This document shows positions 17,522 through 25,851 of a DNA stretch of 64,000 nt, one piece after another (positions within the stretch are counted from its first letter, which is position 1; each line of letters starts with the position of its first letter). Below the pieces are notes generated by a model, which made no database searches, was not told the DNA's origin, and saw only the letters and a list, made by a program, of their open reading frames with translations. Made by a program: the position numbers and the translations under genes. This DNA is from Deltaproteobacteria bacterium (GTDB taxonomy: Bacteria > Myxococcota > Myxococcia > SLRQ01), in assembly GCA_007130885.1 (NCBI GenBank), contig SLRQ01000012.1, positions 62,001 through 126,000 of the forward strand, read 5' to 3'.

Positions 17522-18334
17522 ATGGCGACGGAAGCACTCACTAGCCGGGATCTAGCCGGCGTTCCGACCTACCGGGAGGATGAGCTGGAGCTTTCGAAGC
17601 GTAGTGCCGGCTGCGAGGCCTGTTCCGAATCGCCGAACACGGCAATGGAGCGGCGAATGGTGGCGTCAGCCCGCAAGGGTGACGAACGAGCTTTTTCTCG
17701 CCTCGTGAATGCCTACCAGGATCGTGTTTACGGCATTTGCCTCAGAATGCTCGGTCATAACGACGAGGCGGAGGACGTGGCGCAAGAAGTCTTCGTAGCT
17801 TTGCACAAAGGACTCTCGACCTTTCGAGGAGATGCCCGCCTGTCGACATGGGTTTTCAGGGTGACCCGAAATCAGTGCTTGAACAGGCTGAAGTACCTCG
17901 AGCGCCGACACAGAAACGCCCACGTTTGCCGAGACATCGAGACAGAGGACGCCTCGGAGCCGGCGCTGATGGCTCGGTCCTTACCGACACCCGAGCAGCA
18001 AGTAGTCGGGTTTCAGCTTCAAGAGATACTGGAAAGAGCACTGCTCGATCTGCCCGGCGACCAGAGACTACTCGTGATTCTGCGGGATATCGACGGGCTA
18101 ACCTACGACGAAATCGTCGAGATCTCCGAGCTGCCGCTTGGAACGGTAAAGAGCCGTCTTCACCGGGCCCGACTGTCCCTGGCCGCGACCGTCCGCGGCT
18201 TCAGCGGTGACACTTCGATCGAAGAGAATGCGAACCGGAGCGCTCCGGTAAGCGGTCCGCCGACTTCCATGGGAAGGGATGGAGAAGCCGCAACCAAGCT
18301 GCCCGGCAGCAAGGCGAAGGGAGAAGAGGAATGA
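17522..18334 (+). CDS. RNA polymerase ECF sigma factor (RpoE-like)
   Basis: A 270-residue sigma-70-family protein. Region 2 is seen in DRVYGICLRMLGHNDEAEDVAQEVFVALHKGL and FRGDARLSTWVFRVTRNQCLNRLKY. Region 4 is seen in LLDLPGDQRLLVILRDIDGLTYDEIVEISELPLGTVKSRLHRARL. There is no region 3, so it is an ECF factor. The N-terminal 45 residues and a C-terminal tail of about 40 residues are extra to the core. I used ATG 17522; ATG 17645 (MERRMV) is closer to a minimal core. The last 4 bp overlap the anti-sigma gene (ATGA). The gene is preceded by a candidate autoregulatory promoter. Confidence 0.93.
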   Translation: MATEALTSRDLAGVPTYREDELELSKRSAGCEACSESPNTAMERRMVASARKGDERAFSRLVNAYQDRVYGICLRMLGHNDEAEDVAQEVFVALHKGLSTFRGDARLSTWVFRVTRNQCLNRLKYLERRHRNAHVCRDIETEDASEPALMARSLPTPEQQVVGFQLQEILERALLDLPGDQRLLVILRDIDGLTYDEIVEISELPLGTVKSRLHRARLSLAATVRGFSGDTSIEENANRSAPVSGPPTSMGRDGEAATKLPGSKAKGEEE

Positions 18335-19041
18335 CTACGCCCTGCAACGAGAGCATACGAGAGCGTCTGGTTGAGCTTGCCGAAAACGAGTTGCCGGAGC
18401 CGGAGCGAGCAGAGCTGAACACCCATCTCATACAGTGCCCGGCTTGTAGAGGAGAGTTGCAGGCTATAAGTCGGACCCTACACCTTCTCCATGCACTTCC
18501 GCGGCAAAAGGCTCCTCCGGATCTGGCCGCGAAAGTCAGAAGCCGAGTTCGACGCCGCACCGCATCTAGAAGACGTGCATTTCTTACCGAACAGCGGTTG
18601 GAGATAACGAGCGCCGTGACGGTACTCGTAGCCGCAATAGCGTTCTTTGGCGTACGGTTTTTGGTATCAGAACCGGTTGAGCTGGAAAGCTCGAGCCCGG
18701 TCGATACAGCGCCCGCCGGCGATGCGGGACCGGCCGACATCAAGGTGACGGTCGAGCATTCCGGGGTCCGAGGAAGGATTGTGGTCTTGACCATTCCTTC
18801 GGATGCAGCCTCTGAAGACGCCCGTAAGGTATTCACCGTCGCGGCCGAGTCCGGTGGGACAACCAAAGATGGAGATTCCCTGCCCATCTACCCTACCGAG
18901 AAGTCACTTGCCCCAGGAAAATACAAAATTCTAGTGCCCAGCGAAGCCCTACCCCTCCTGGCTCCAGGAAGACCGGACGTTCTGCGTGACTTGCCCAGCA
19001 AAACCGGGAGGAGAGTCGAAGTGAGGGTGATTGTGGAGTAG
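18331..19041 (+). CDS. Anti-sigma factor with ZAS zinc-binding motif and one membrane segment
   Basis: The N-terminal 40 residues carry HLIQCPAC (H32-x3-C36-x2-C39), the ZAS zinc motif of group IV anti-sigma factors. A single hydrophobic segment (ITSAVTVLVAAIAFFGVRFLV, near residue 95-115) follows, then a periplasmic domain of about 120 residues with no recognised fold. It should hold the overlapping ECF sigma inactive until a signal at the envelope or a change in redox or zinc state. It is in frame with a 4-bp overlap to the sigma gene. Confidence 0.88.
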   Translation: MTTPCNESIRERLVELAENELPEPERAELNTHLIQCPACRGELQAISRTLHLLHALPRQKAPPDLAAKVRSRVRRRTASRRRAFLTEQRLEITSAVTVLVAAIAFFGVRFLVSEPVELESSSPVDTAPAGDAGPADIKVTVEHSGVRGRIVVLTIPSDAASEDARKVFTVAAESGGTTKDGDSLPIYPTEKSLAPGKYKILVPSEALPLLAPGRPDVLRDLPSKTGRRVEVRVIVE

Positions 19042-19065
19042 CATTATCACCCCTCTGGGGAGATG
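19042..19065 (+). other. Hairpin after the anti-sigma gene
   Basis: GCAT and CCCC pair with GGGG and ATGC around a TCT loop with a small internal bulge. No T-run follows, so it may be an mRNA-stabilising or attenuating structure between the anti-sigma gene and the next genes. Confidence 0.3.
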
Positions 19066-19129
19066 CTAATCAGAAGGAGAGATTTTGCCACTCCAACAAC
19101 GGAGCCATCTGGGTTAAGCTAGCCCGGTC

Positions 19130-19306
19130 ATGGCTACAAAAAGCAGCAAGAGAAGGTCGCGTCGCAGAACCGCCGAGAAGAGGGCACCAGCCCGGCGTCA
19201 AGATAGCCCTCGATTTGGAATCGCTGTCTTCGCCGCCGTTATCGTGGTCGGCCTGGCCATTGGGTTCATTGCAATGCTCAGTGGTGGTTCTCCCGCAGCA
19301 CCTTGA
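19130..19306 (+). CDS. 58-residue single-pass membrane protein (short gene)
   Basis: ATG 19130 to TGA 19304-19306. A strongly basic N-terminus (MATKSSKRRSRRRTAEKRA) is followed by one membrane segment (FGIAVFAAVIVVGLAIGFIAML) and a short tail SGGSPAAP. The positive-inside rule predicts a cytosolic basic tail, which could bind nucleic acid or acidic partners. The stop codon abuts the ATG of the next gene, which supports translation in one operon. No clear ribosome-binding site is seen and I do not recognise the family. Confidence 0.55.
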   Translation: MATKSSKRRSRRRTAEKRAPARRQDSPRFGIAVFAAVIVVGLAIGFIAMLSGGSPAAP

Positions 19307-20869
19307 ATGACCGTGGTTCGTTCACGAATCCCCATGCTTCCAATGAGGGCGCCGGCGGCGTTGTGTGTCCTGCTGCTTTGCGGAAGTGCCATGGCGGACG
19401 AAACCGGAGGAGCCGAGACAGCCCGGGAGCATCTTGGCACGGGGCTCGCTCTCCTGTCAGAAGGCGATGTCGATGCTGCGGCGGCGCCCCTGCAACTAGC
19501 AGTCTTCATCAGCCCTTCCAGCCATTACGCTAGAGAAGCTGCTGCTGCTGCTGCCACCTTCTTCTCGAACCCGACTTCCACATCGACAATCGAGGGGGAT
19601 CCCTCTTCGACGGCGCGAGGCTGGAATTATCTTTCGCTAACGCTCGACCACGACAATCCCGGTGAGCACCTCGTTCACCTTTGCCGGCCTCGCTCGGGTC
19701 CGATTTGGGGGCTGGTTCTTGCCGTTCGCGGACGTATCGAGGCAAGCGAAGGTCGGCATGTAGCAGCACTACCTCTGCTGGCCGAGGCCGGTCATATCTG
19801 GGAGACAACCGGCTCGAAGCATGATTCGAAACTGGCGGCTCACGCCAAATTCGAAGCAGCCATGTCGGCCGTGACCCTTGGCCGTCCATCGACGGCACGC
19901 CGTCTGTTGAACGAGATCGTCAAAAGAGACCCTCCCGCGGAAGAAGAGATCACCTGGAAAGCGTTGCTGGAAAGCGCCAGACTCGCCCACGAGAATCTCG
20001 ATTTTGCGGATGCGGAAAGGCTTCTCGAACAGCTTGAGGAAGAGCAAAGAATACCCCAAAGGTATCGCTCGGAGATGCTTTTCATCTACGGCTGGGCGCT
20101 TCTTCGAACAGACCGGTTCGAGAAGGCGGCCCGCCTCCTGGAGGCCTCTGCAAGAGAGGAACATTCAAAATCGTGCGGCGAGGAGGAGTCATGTATGGGT
20201 CGCGCCTCCTACTTCGCCGGCCGGGCGAATCTACTCGCCGGCCACCCCGAAAAGGCGGACGAACTCTGGAATGCTCTTCTCGATCGGCACCCCTACTCCT
20301 ACTACGCGGAGATGGCCGCCAAAGCGTCAAACGGCACTGCCGAAAAGAGCCACCCGCGCAAAAGCTGGGCCTGGCTGCTGCTCGCCACGGAGCGCGAGGA
20401 CAGGAACTCCGACCTCGACACTTGTGATCAGGATATTGCTCATGCGCTCGAGCTCAACAACTTCTCTCTTTATTCGCCTTCGCGAGGTCATGACGACCAC
20501 CCTGGCTCCGGAGCGAATAAGACGACCGAGGAGCCAAGGGAACCGTCTCAAAGGAGCTGCCAACAGCGCACGAAGCGCCTCGCCGAGTTTCTCGAGAGCT
20601 ACGACGGATCAATGATTCTTGCTCTGACGAGGCTCCATGCCGGCCTGGTCTCGCTTGAACGATGGAAGAATCGCTCGGGTCACCCACCCGCGGATTTTCT
20701 TCTCGAAGAAATGCCGAGTAAGGAAACTCGCCGCTACGTGCGCGAGGTCATCTCCAGCGCGCGAAGGTACCGCCTCGTTTGCGGCGAGGTGGACGGGGAG
20801 GAGGTCGGAGCAAACCCGCGGCCGGAAGCAGTTCCTTACGCTCAACTCGAAGGGTCTTGTCACAGGTAG
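19307..20869 (+). CDS. Exported TPR protein derived from an Slt-type lytic transglycosylase, catalytic core missing
   Basis: A 520-residue exported protein (signal peptide [16 protein letters not shown]). Residues about 30-360 are alpha-superhelical TPR-like repeats as in Slt70 ([18 protein letters not shown] matches the 'HP.SYYG..A' step). The C-terminus [29 protein letters not shown] and [23 protein letters not shown] aligns with the end of the Slt catalytic domain. But the preceding catalytic block (ES.FD..A.S.AGA.GLMQ..P) is absent, replaced by about 50 polar residues. YNAGPG has become LHAGLV. It should bind peptidoglycan or partners without cleaving. A GCT repeat at 19540 encodes a poly-alanine run. 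Confidence 0.75.
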   Translation: MTVVRSRIPMLPMRAPAALCVLLLCGSAMADETGGAETAREHLGTGLALLSEGDVDAAAAPLQLAVFISPSSHYAREAAAAAATFFSNPTSTSTIEGDPSSTARGWNYLSLTLDHDNPGEHLVHLCRPRSGPIWGLVLAVRGRIEASEGRHVAALPLLAEAGHIWETTGSKHDSKLAAHAKFEAAMSAVTLGRPSTARRLLNEIVKRDPPAEEEITWKALLESARLAHENLDFADAERLLEQLEEEQRIPQRYRSEMLFIYGWALLRTDRFEKAARLLEASAREEHSKSCGEEESCMGRASYFAGRANLLAGHPEKADELWNALLDRHPYSYYAEMAAKASNGTAEKSHPRKSWAWLLLATEREDRNSDLDTCDQDIAHALELNNFSLYSPSRGHDDHPGSGANKTTEEPREPSQRSCQQRTKRLAEFLESYDGSMILALTRLHAGLVSLERWKNRSGHPPADFLLEEMPSKETRRYVREVISSARRYRLVCGEVDGEEVGANPRPEAVPYAQLEGSCHR

Positions 20870-20916
20870 GCCTTCGACCCCATATAGGTGTCCAACGACA
20901 AACGAAGGGAGACCTG

Positions 20917-21663
20917 ATGACGACCAAACTGGTTCTGCTTCGCCATGGAGAGAGCACCTGGAATCTCGAGAACCGATTCACGGGCTGGATCGACGTAGGC
21001 CTATCGGAGAACGGGCTCGCCGAGACCAAGAAGGCGGGCAAGCTTCTGGCAGACGAAGGCTTCGACTTCGACGTCGCCCACTGCTCTCTCCTTCGAAGAT
21101 CTCTTCTTACTCTTCATTTGGTTCTCGACGGTCTGGACAGGCTCTGGATACCGGTCAAGAAGCACTGGCGGTTGAATGAACGCCACTACGGCGCCCTCCA
21201 AGGGCTGAACAAGAAAGAAACCGCCGAACGTCACGGCGCCGAGCAAGTCCATCTCTGGCGTCGCAGCTACGATGTGCCGCCGCCGCCTCTCGCCGAGGAC
21301 GACCCGCTGCACCCCAAGCATGACCCCCGCTATCGCAGCCTCGCCCCAGACGTACTGCCGGCCTCGGAGTGCCTCGCCGATGTCGTGGAGAGGATGCTGC
21401 CCTACTGGCATGATGCCATTGTTCCCGACCTTCGGGAGAACAAACGGGTCCTCGTATCCGCCCACGGCAACTCTTTACGGGCCCTTGTCAAGCACCTGGA
21501 CGGCATAAGCGATGAGGAGATCCCGGGGCTGAACATTCCTACCGGGATACCTCTCGTCTACGAACTGAACGAAGATCTGCGCCCGGTAGCGAGTCGATAC
21601 CTAGGCGATCCTGATGCCGCCCGAAAGGCGGCGGAAGCCGTAGCAAAACAATCTCAGAACTGA
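20917..21663 (+). CDS. gpmA: 2,3-bisphosphoglycerate-dependent phosphoglycerate mutase
   Basis: Interconverts 3- and 2-phosphoglycerate in glycolysis and gluconeogenesis. [21 protein letters not shown] includes the phospho-histidine (H10), and [22 protein letters not shown] and [15 protein letters not shown] are the further signature strings. Length 248 is typical of the dPGM form. The ATG at 20917 follows GGGAGA; upstream in-frame codons belong to the end of the preceding gene region. It may be cotranscribed with the Slt-like gene, 47 bp upstream. Confidence 0.97.
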   Translation: MTTKLVLLRHGESTWNLENRFTGWIDVGLSENGLAETKKAGKLLADEGFDFDVAHCSLLRRSLLTLHLVLDGLDRLWIPVKKHWRLNERHYGALQGLNKKETAERHGAEQVHLWRRSYDVPPPPLAEDDPLHPKHDPRYRSLAPDVLPASECLADVVERMLPYWHDAIVPDLRENKRVLVSAHGNSLRALVKHLDGISDEEIPGLNIPTGIPLVYELNEDLRPVASRYLGDPDAARKAAEAVAKQSQN

Positions 21664-21669
21664 CCGGCC

Positions 21670-22362
21670 TCAACGCAGTGCCAAGCGAGCGGGCTCCATC
21701 CCGAGAATTTGATAAGTGACTGCTTCGCCCAAGACCGACCCCTGATCCTCGGCCAGACGCACCGCTACATACGCCCCGCTGGGCGAGAAGCCCCACACAT
21801 CGGCACTTGGATCATCGAGCCTTGATGCAACCTCCGCCATAGCCGCGGGCGGCTCCAGTGCCACACGATCTTCGCCACGCACCAACCACACTCTGACACC
21901 TCCCGGCTCGGCATCTAGACGCAGGATCTCGTCACGGTCGAGCACGCCGCTGCCGTCCCTGGCCTGGGAAGAGAATCCGCCCTCGGTCAAAAGAGAACGC
22001 GCGCGTGCCCTGGCGCCTTCGCCATCGAGTGGGAAGTCGGTGATCCGCCGTCCCTCGAGTGAGTCCACCACCGTGAAGATGTGGGTGTCCGCTCCTCTCG
22101 AATATGCGGAGTAGGCAAACAGCTTTTCGTCCTCCGAAAAGCCGGCGAAGCCTTCGATGTCGCAGACTTCCTCTTCGTCCTGCTTCACCGTCAACTCCGT
22201 ATCGGCACCGTGCTCAACCGGCTCCGAGTCGACAGGAGCTTGTTCGACCAACAACTCATCTTCATGCTTGTCCGCTGTGGGTGAATCCACACAGCGGCAC
22301 CCCATGCACCACATGAGCGATGCTCCAGCCAAGAAAGTCACTACCGCACGCACACCATTCAT
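21670..22362 (-). CDS. Putative lipoprotein of unknown function
   Basis: A 230-residue protein. The N-terminus (VRAVVTFLAGASLMWCMGC) is a lipoprotein signal peptide with Cys at about residue 22. An acidic linker follows, then a domain with repeated beta-like strings (GFAGFSEDEKLFAYSAYSRG and VWGFSPSGAYVAVRLAE) that resemble WD40/TolB-type blades ('.fSpdG..va'). I do not recognise a family. The stop is 6 bp from the gpmA stop (convergent), and the gene stands alone. Confidence 0.65.
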   Translation of the reverse strand: MNGVRAVVTFLAGASLMWCMGCRCVDSPTADKHEDELLVEQAPVDSEPVEHGADTELTVKQDEEEVCDIEGFAGFSEDEKLFAYSAYSRGADTHIFTVVDSLEGRRITDFPLDGEGARARARSLLTEGGFSSQARDGSGVLDRDEILRLDAEPGGVRVWLVRGEDRVALEPPAAMAEVASRLDDPSADVWGFSPSGAYVAVRLAEDQGSVLGEAVTYQILGMEPARLALR

Positions 22363-22452
22363 CTCAATCCAGATCTACGTGAATAGTGCATCCCCCGGCA
22401 AGTGCGGCACCCGGTGAGGCCACTCCTTTAGGTCGAAAAGGCAACTGCTGAA

Positions 22453-23631
22453 CTAGGGTAAGAATGACCGGGTATTTGCAAGCTTGTGCGGCAGGTACTC
22501 ATCCATCACGAAGTTTAGGCCCCACTTTGCAAGCGCCTGTTGCTCGGCCCGCACTCCCATTTTCAAGAGTTGCTCGATCGCCTTACGCCACTTCTTGTGG
22601 TGTTTGAAGAACGGATCGTTCTTGAGCGCGTCCCTTGCCCTTTTTACGTCCACCTCTCCAAGCTTGTGGGTTGCGTCCTCTAGCTTGAAGTCGAGAATGT
22701 CCTGTGGAGCGACGCCTAGGAAGCTGGCCTGCGGAACACAAAAGAACTGATTGATGTGAGCCGCGTTGCCGCTTCCAACCTTGAGAGTTCTGTAGATGTT
22801 ACTTATGCCGTAGGGGTCGCAGTCGACGAAGGCATACACGGGGATATTCTTCTCGTCCGCAAGGCGCCTGATGAACCTGCGCGTGGCTCTAGTCGGCACG
22901 CCACCCATGGAAACAAGGATACAGCCCGCCTTACGCCAATACTTGTGAGTCGCGAGCCGCTGGAACATGCCACCGGTCTCGATTACCAAGATGAACTTGG
23001 CATCGGTCTCGAATCGGAGATGCTCGCCCGAATGGGGAATAGTGTATGCCCCGGAACCGAACTTCGTGCAGTCGATCCGGAGGTCCTCTCCCGTTTCTCG
23101 ATCCTTATCGACGACTATCAGCTCTCCGCTGACGGCGCCTCCATGTTCCTCCGGATAAAAGCGCAGCTGCTCTCGGCTCACGCCGTGCAGCGCGAACATC
23201 GCCTCGATGTCGTCCATGACCGCATCCGACTCGGTCTGCTCGGAGAACTTCGCGGAGCCCCAGTTCTTGCTCTGATAATAGGCGTCCCGCTTTGTGGCGA
23301 AGTCTTGCGTTTGAACCATCTCCTTGGACAACGCCATGAGCTTTAGCGTCTGCGCGAAGCCCTTCGCGGTGTTGTAGGTGAGCGTTCGCATCTTTCGCGA
23401 GCGGCCGATCTCGAAGTAACCCTTCTTGGGCTGGTAGCTGACGTTGGAAAGCGAGCGCACGGGGAACTTGAGATCAGGCTTTCTCCCCTTGATCACGGCA
23501 CCATGTATCGCCGAGGCAGTGCTTTCTATGGATCTAACGGTAAGCGCATCGAGATCTGGGCGCGCTGATGCCGTCCCCACCGAACGTTTGTCGCCGGCTT
23601 TTTCCGCTGTTTTCTTCTTCTTCCTGGGCAT
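22453..23631 (-). CDS. top6A: DNA topoisomerase VI subunit A (Spo11-like)
   Basis: A 392-residue type IIB topoisomerase DNA-cleaving subunit. The 5Y-CAP domain has the catalytic motif RDAYYQSKNWG (Tyr119 is the likely nucleophile). The Toprim domain has the metal ligands E218 (LVIETGG) and D270/D272 (FVDCDPYGISN). VSMGGVPTRATRRFIRRL matches the Top6A core. With subunit B it makes ATP-dependent double-strand passage, relaxing and decatenating DNA. The gene starts 57 bp after the B gene, after AGGGAG. A basic N-terminal tail (PRKKKKTAEK) is present. Topoisomerase VI is mainly archaeal and plant; bacterial examples are few. Confidence 0.95.
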   Translation of the reverse strand: MPRKKKKTAEKAGDKRSVGTASARPDLDALTVRSIESTASAIHGAVIKGRKPDLKFPVRSLSNVSYQPKKGYFEIGRSRKMRTLTYNTAKGFAQTLKLMALSKEMVQTQDFATKRDAYYQSKNWGSAKFSEQTESDAVMDDIEAMFALHGVSREQLRFYPEEHGGAVSGELIVVDKDRETGEDLRIDCTKFGSGAYTIPHSGEHLRFETDAKFILVIETGGMFQRLATHKYWRKAGCILVSMGGVPTRATRRFIRRLADEKNIPVYAFVDCDPYGISNIYRTLKVGSGNAAHINQFFCVPQASFLGVAPQDILDFKLEDATHKLGEVDVKRARDALKNDPFFKHHKKWRKAIEQLLKMGVRAEQQALAKWGLNFVMDEYLPHKLANTRSFLP

Positions 23632-23688
23632 AAAAAGTTTCTCCCTAGTACAAGCAAACTACGGGCGGACCGAAAAAGCACTTTTGCG

Positions 23689-25464
23689 TCAAAACGCCTT
23701 TCGGGAGCGCTCGAGTATGCCGGCCAGCTCGGACACCGCGTTCTCCCGTTCCTCGTCGCTCAACGACAGAATCTCCTGCAGAGCATCGCCGATGACGGGA
23801 ATGAAAGTCTCTATGTGACTACGCTTGCGCGCCTCGTCCGCCATACTCCTGCGCCTGCGTATGTGTTTTCCGAGCTGACGACCGCACTCTTGCAAAGCGA
23901 GGCGGAGCTCCTTCAAAATCTCGGGGTATGATGCGATGGCTTCCTTGGCCTCCGATGTGAACGGCACCCACACACTGGCGATATGCACCGAGATGACCAA
24001 GGGACCTGAAGGCAACGCACCCTTGGACTGAGAAACGCCGTAGTTCCGCCAGCCGGCGGTCATTAAGGCCTTTGTTATCGCGCAGGCGGCTTGCTGATAC
24101 TGGAGAGGGACCCTGTTGGCGAACCGGTTCAAGACCGCAAGCTCATTGACCGGAAGGTTACCTCCCCAAGCCAGGGCGACCTCCACTTGAAATGGGTTGC
24201 CTCTGTAAATCGCAGGGCTACGTGTCGTCCCGATCACGAACTCCGCTTCGAGATCCTGCGCGGACAGGCCGGACTCGAGGCCTTTCCGCATAAGCTCCTC
24301 TCCGATGGGACTAACACAGCTCGTTGGAGGCGCGAGAATCTTCGTGTTAGCGATGGCGTTCCGCAGAGACTCTCCCTCCGTTGCTCCAATGCGCCCGGGT
24401 CTCATGGAGGGCCTAAGGCCGGCTTTCTCGCAAATCTCCTTCGCGACTTTAGCACTCACACGGGAGAAATCCTTCTGCAGGGCCGAGGACACGTTTCTCG
24501 CCTTGGTGCCGTGCATCATCTTGATGAGCATCCCAAGCTCGACACCGTAAGGGTGCGGTTTGATCTCCCGAGGCTCCTCCGGCATGTACTCGGTTACACG
24601 AGCATAATGAACCGGCTCGTCCTTCGGGGGATGGTAGCGGATGTCGGCGTGAGGATTCGCCATCGCGGTCAAAGCAATATAGGCGTCGACGGAACGGGTC
24701 CCTCGCCGGTATGAACCTTCCAGCTCGATCTCAACCCGCGTACCGGTGTTCTTGCCTTCCCACTCCTCCTCCCTGTCAACCAGTATGCGTGGCTGGTTCT
24801 TCGCGGTATCCAGCACCAGCTCGAAGTAATGGGCTGGGCGCCCGGATCCCGTACGAGAATGAATCACCACTGGCTTGCCGGTGGTCAACTGACCGTACAT
24901 TCCTGCCGCGCTGATCCCAATGCCCTGCTGTCCCCGCGACTGCTTCAATGTGTGAAACTTGGAGCCGTAAAGAAGCTTCCCGAAGATTCTTGGAATCTGT
25001 TTGCGTACTATGCCGGGCCCGTTATCCTCGACCGCGATGCAGTATCGGTCTTCGGCGACCTCGCGGATTTCGACGATGAGATCCGGGAGAATGTCCGCGT
25101 CCTCGCAGGCATCGAGCGCATTATCGACAGCCTCCTTAACCGCGGTAAGAAGAGCCCTGGAAGGGCTATCGAACCCCAATAAATGCCGATTCTTGGTAAA
25201 GAACTCGCTTACGCTGATCTCTCGCTGGCGAGTGGCGAGATCCTTGGCGGTACGCCCTTTCGGCTTTCTTCTTGGCTCCCTCGACGTCACCGGCGAACTA
25301 GACTTGCGAGGTTTGGTCTCTTCCCGATGATCGCTGGGTAGGATCTCGATCTTCGCGACCTCCTCTGGCTCGCCGCCGGAAGCCACGCTGTTGCCACCGC
25401 GTTTCCTTCCCTTTTTTGCGCCGAAAAGGTCGCCCTGTGCTCTAGCGGCGCGTGCTTTGCCCAT
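23689..25464 (-). CDS. top6B: DNA topoisomerase VI subunit B (GHKL ATPase)
   Basis: A 591-residue ATPase subunit. The Bergerat fold is complete: [13 protein letters not shown] (E111, N115, D118), VEDNGPGIV (146-152) and [17 protein letters not shown] (176 onwards). The H2TH region (residues about 320-400) and transducer ([11 protein letters not shown] to the C-terminus, with the switch-lysine region [17 protein letters not shown]) follow. Residues 1-80 are a basic, disordered-looking extension not found in minimal archaeal Top6B. The first gene of the B-A operon, it is read away from the giant TPR gene. It lies in ordinary housekeeping DNA, with no phage genes near. Confidence 0.95.
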   Translation of the reverse strand: MGKARAARAQGDLFGAKKGRKRGGNSVASGGEPEEVAKIEILPSDHREETKPRKSSSPVTSREPRRKPKGRTAKDLATRQREISVSEFFTKNRHLLGFDSPSRALLTAVKEAVDNALDACEDADILPDLIVEIREVAEDRYCIAVEDNGPGIVRKQIPRIFGKLLYGSKFHTLKQSRGQQGIGISAAGMYGQLTTGKPVVIHSRTGSGRPAHYFELVLDTAKNQPRILVDREEEWEGKNTGTRVEIELEGSYRRGTRSVDAYIALTAMANPHADIRYHPPKDEPVHYARVTEYMPEEPREIKPHPYGVELGMLIKMMHGTKARNVSSALQKDFSRVSAKVAKEICEKAGLRPSMRPGRIGATEGESLRNAIANTKILAPPTSCVSPIGEELMRKGLESGLSAQDLEAEFVIGTTRSPAIYRGNPFQVEVALAWGGNLPVNELAVLNRFANRVPLQYQQAACAITKALMTAGWRNYGVSQSKGALPSGPLVISVHIASVWVPFTSEAKEAIASYPEILKELRLALQECGRQLGKHIRRRRSMADEARKRSHIETFIPVIGDALQEILSLSDEERENAVSELAGILERSRKAF

Positions 25465-25851
25465 GCCTTGAAGTCTCCAAAAGCTTTGTTACCTATGCCT
25501 GTGCCCGATCACTTCTTGAAGCAACCGATGGCGCCGGGCTATGTAGCTCCGCCAAGACACCATGTAAAGCTCCCGACTTTGGAAAACACGGAACACCACA
25601 GCCCGCTTCCCCCGCCTCACGCTCGTCGACACAGCTTGGACCGCATGCATGGACCACAGCGCAACATGGAAGCGCTAAACCCTACGTTTACCCATTACAC
25701 AACCCTAGGATAAATCGTAGTAGTTTCGGGCTCGCAACGAGAAATCCGAGCTAACCTCATGTGCATTGCGGTACCCTAGGGGCGGCGGCGCCTCCGGCCA
25801 CCTAAGAAGCGAGATCGAACAGCCGCTAGGAGACTCTGACAGGAGAACCGA
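25465..25851. other. Divergent intergenic region between top6B and the giant TPR gene
   Basis: These 387 bases separate divergent genes. A candidate plus-strand promoter lies at 25687. A short plus frame from TTG 25468 (81 codons) has no ribosome-binding site and a composition unlike proteins around it; I do not call it. Confidence 0.5.
25687..25714 (+). promoter_or_regulatory. Candidate promoter for the giant TPR gene
   Basis: TTTACC, a 16-nt spacer and GATAAA, each 4 of 6 to the sigma-70 consensus, about 140 nt before the ATG. Confidence 0.3.

Noticed and set aside
19540..19557. GCT trinucleotide run as a phase-variable repeat
   Set aside because: Length changes would be in frame and only alter a poly-alanine stretch; no on/off switch expected.
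20082..20615. Long alternative frames inside the Slt-like gene
   Set aside because: Basic, arginine-rich shadow frames; the main frame has signal peptide, repeats and Slt-like end.
25468..25713. 81-codon plus frame upstream of the giant TPR gene
   Set aside because: TTG start, no ribosome-binding site, His/Pro-rich without pattern; lies in a divergent promoter region.
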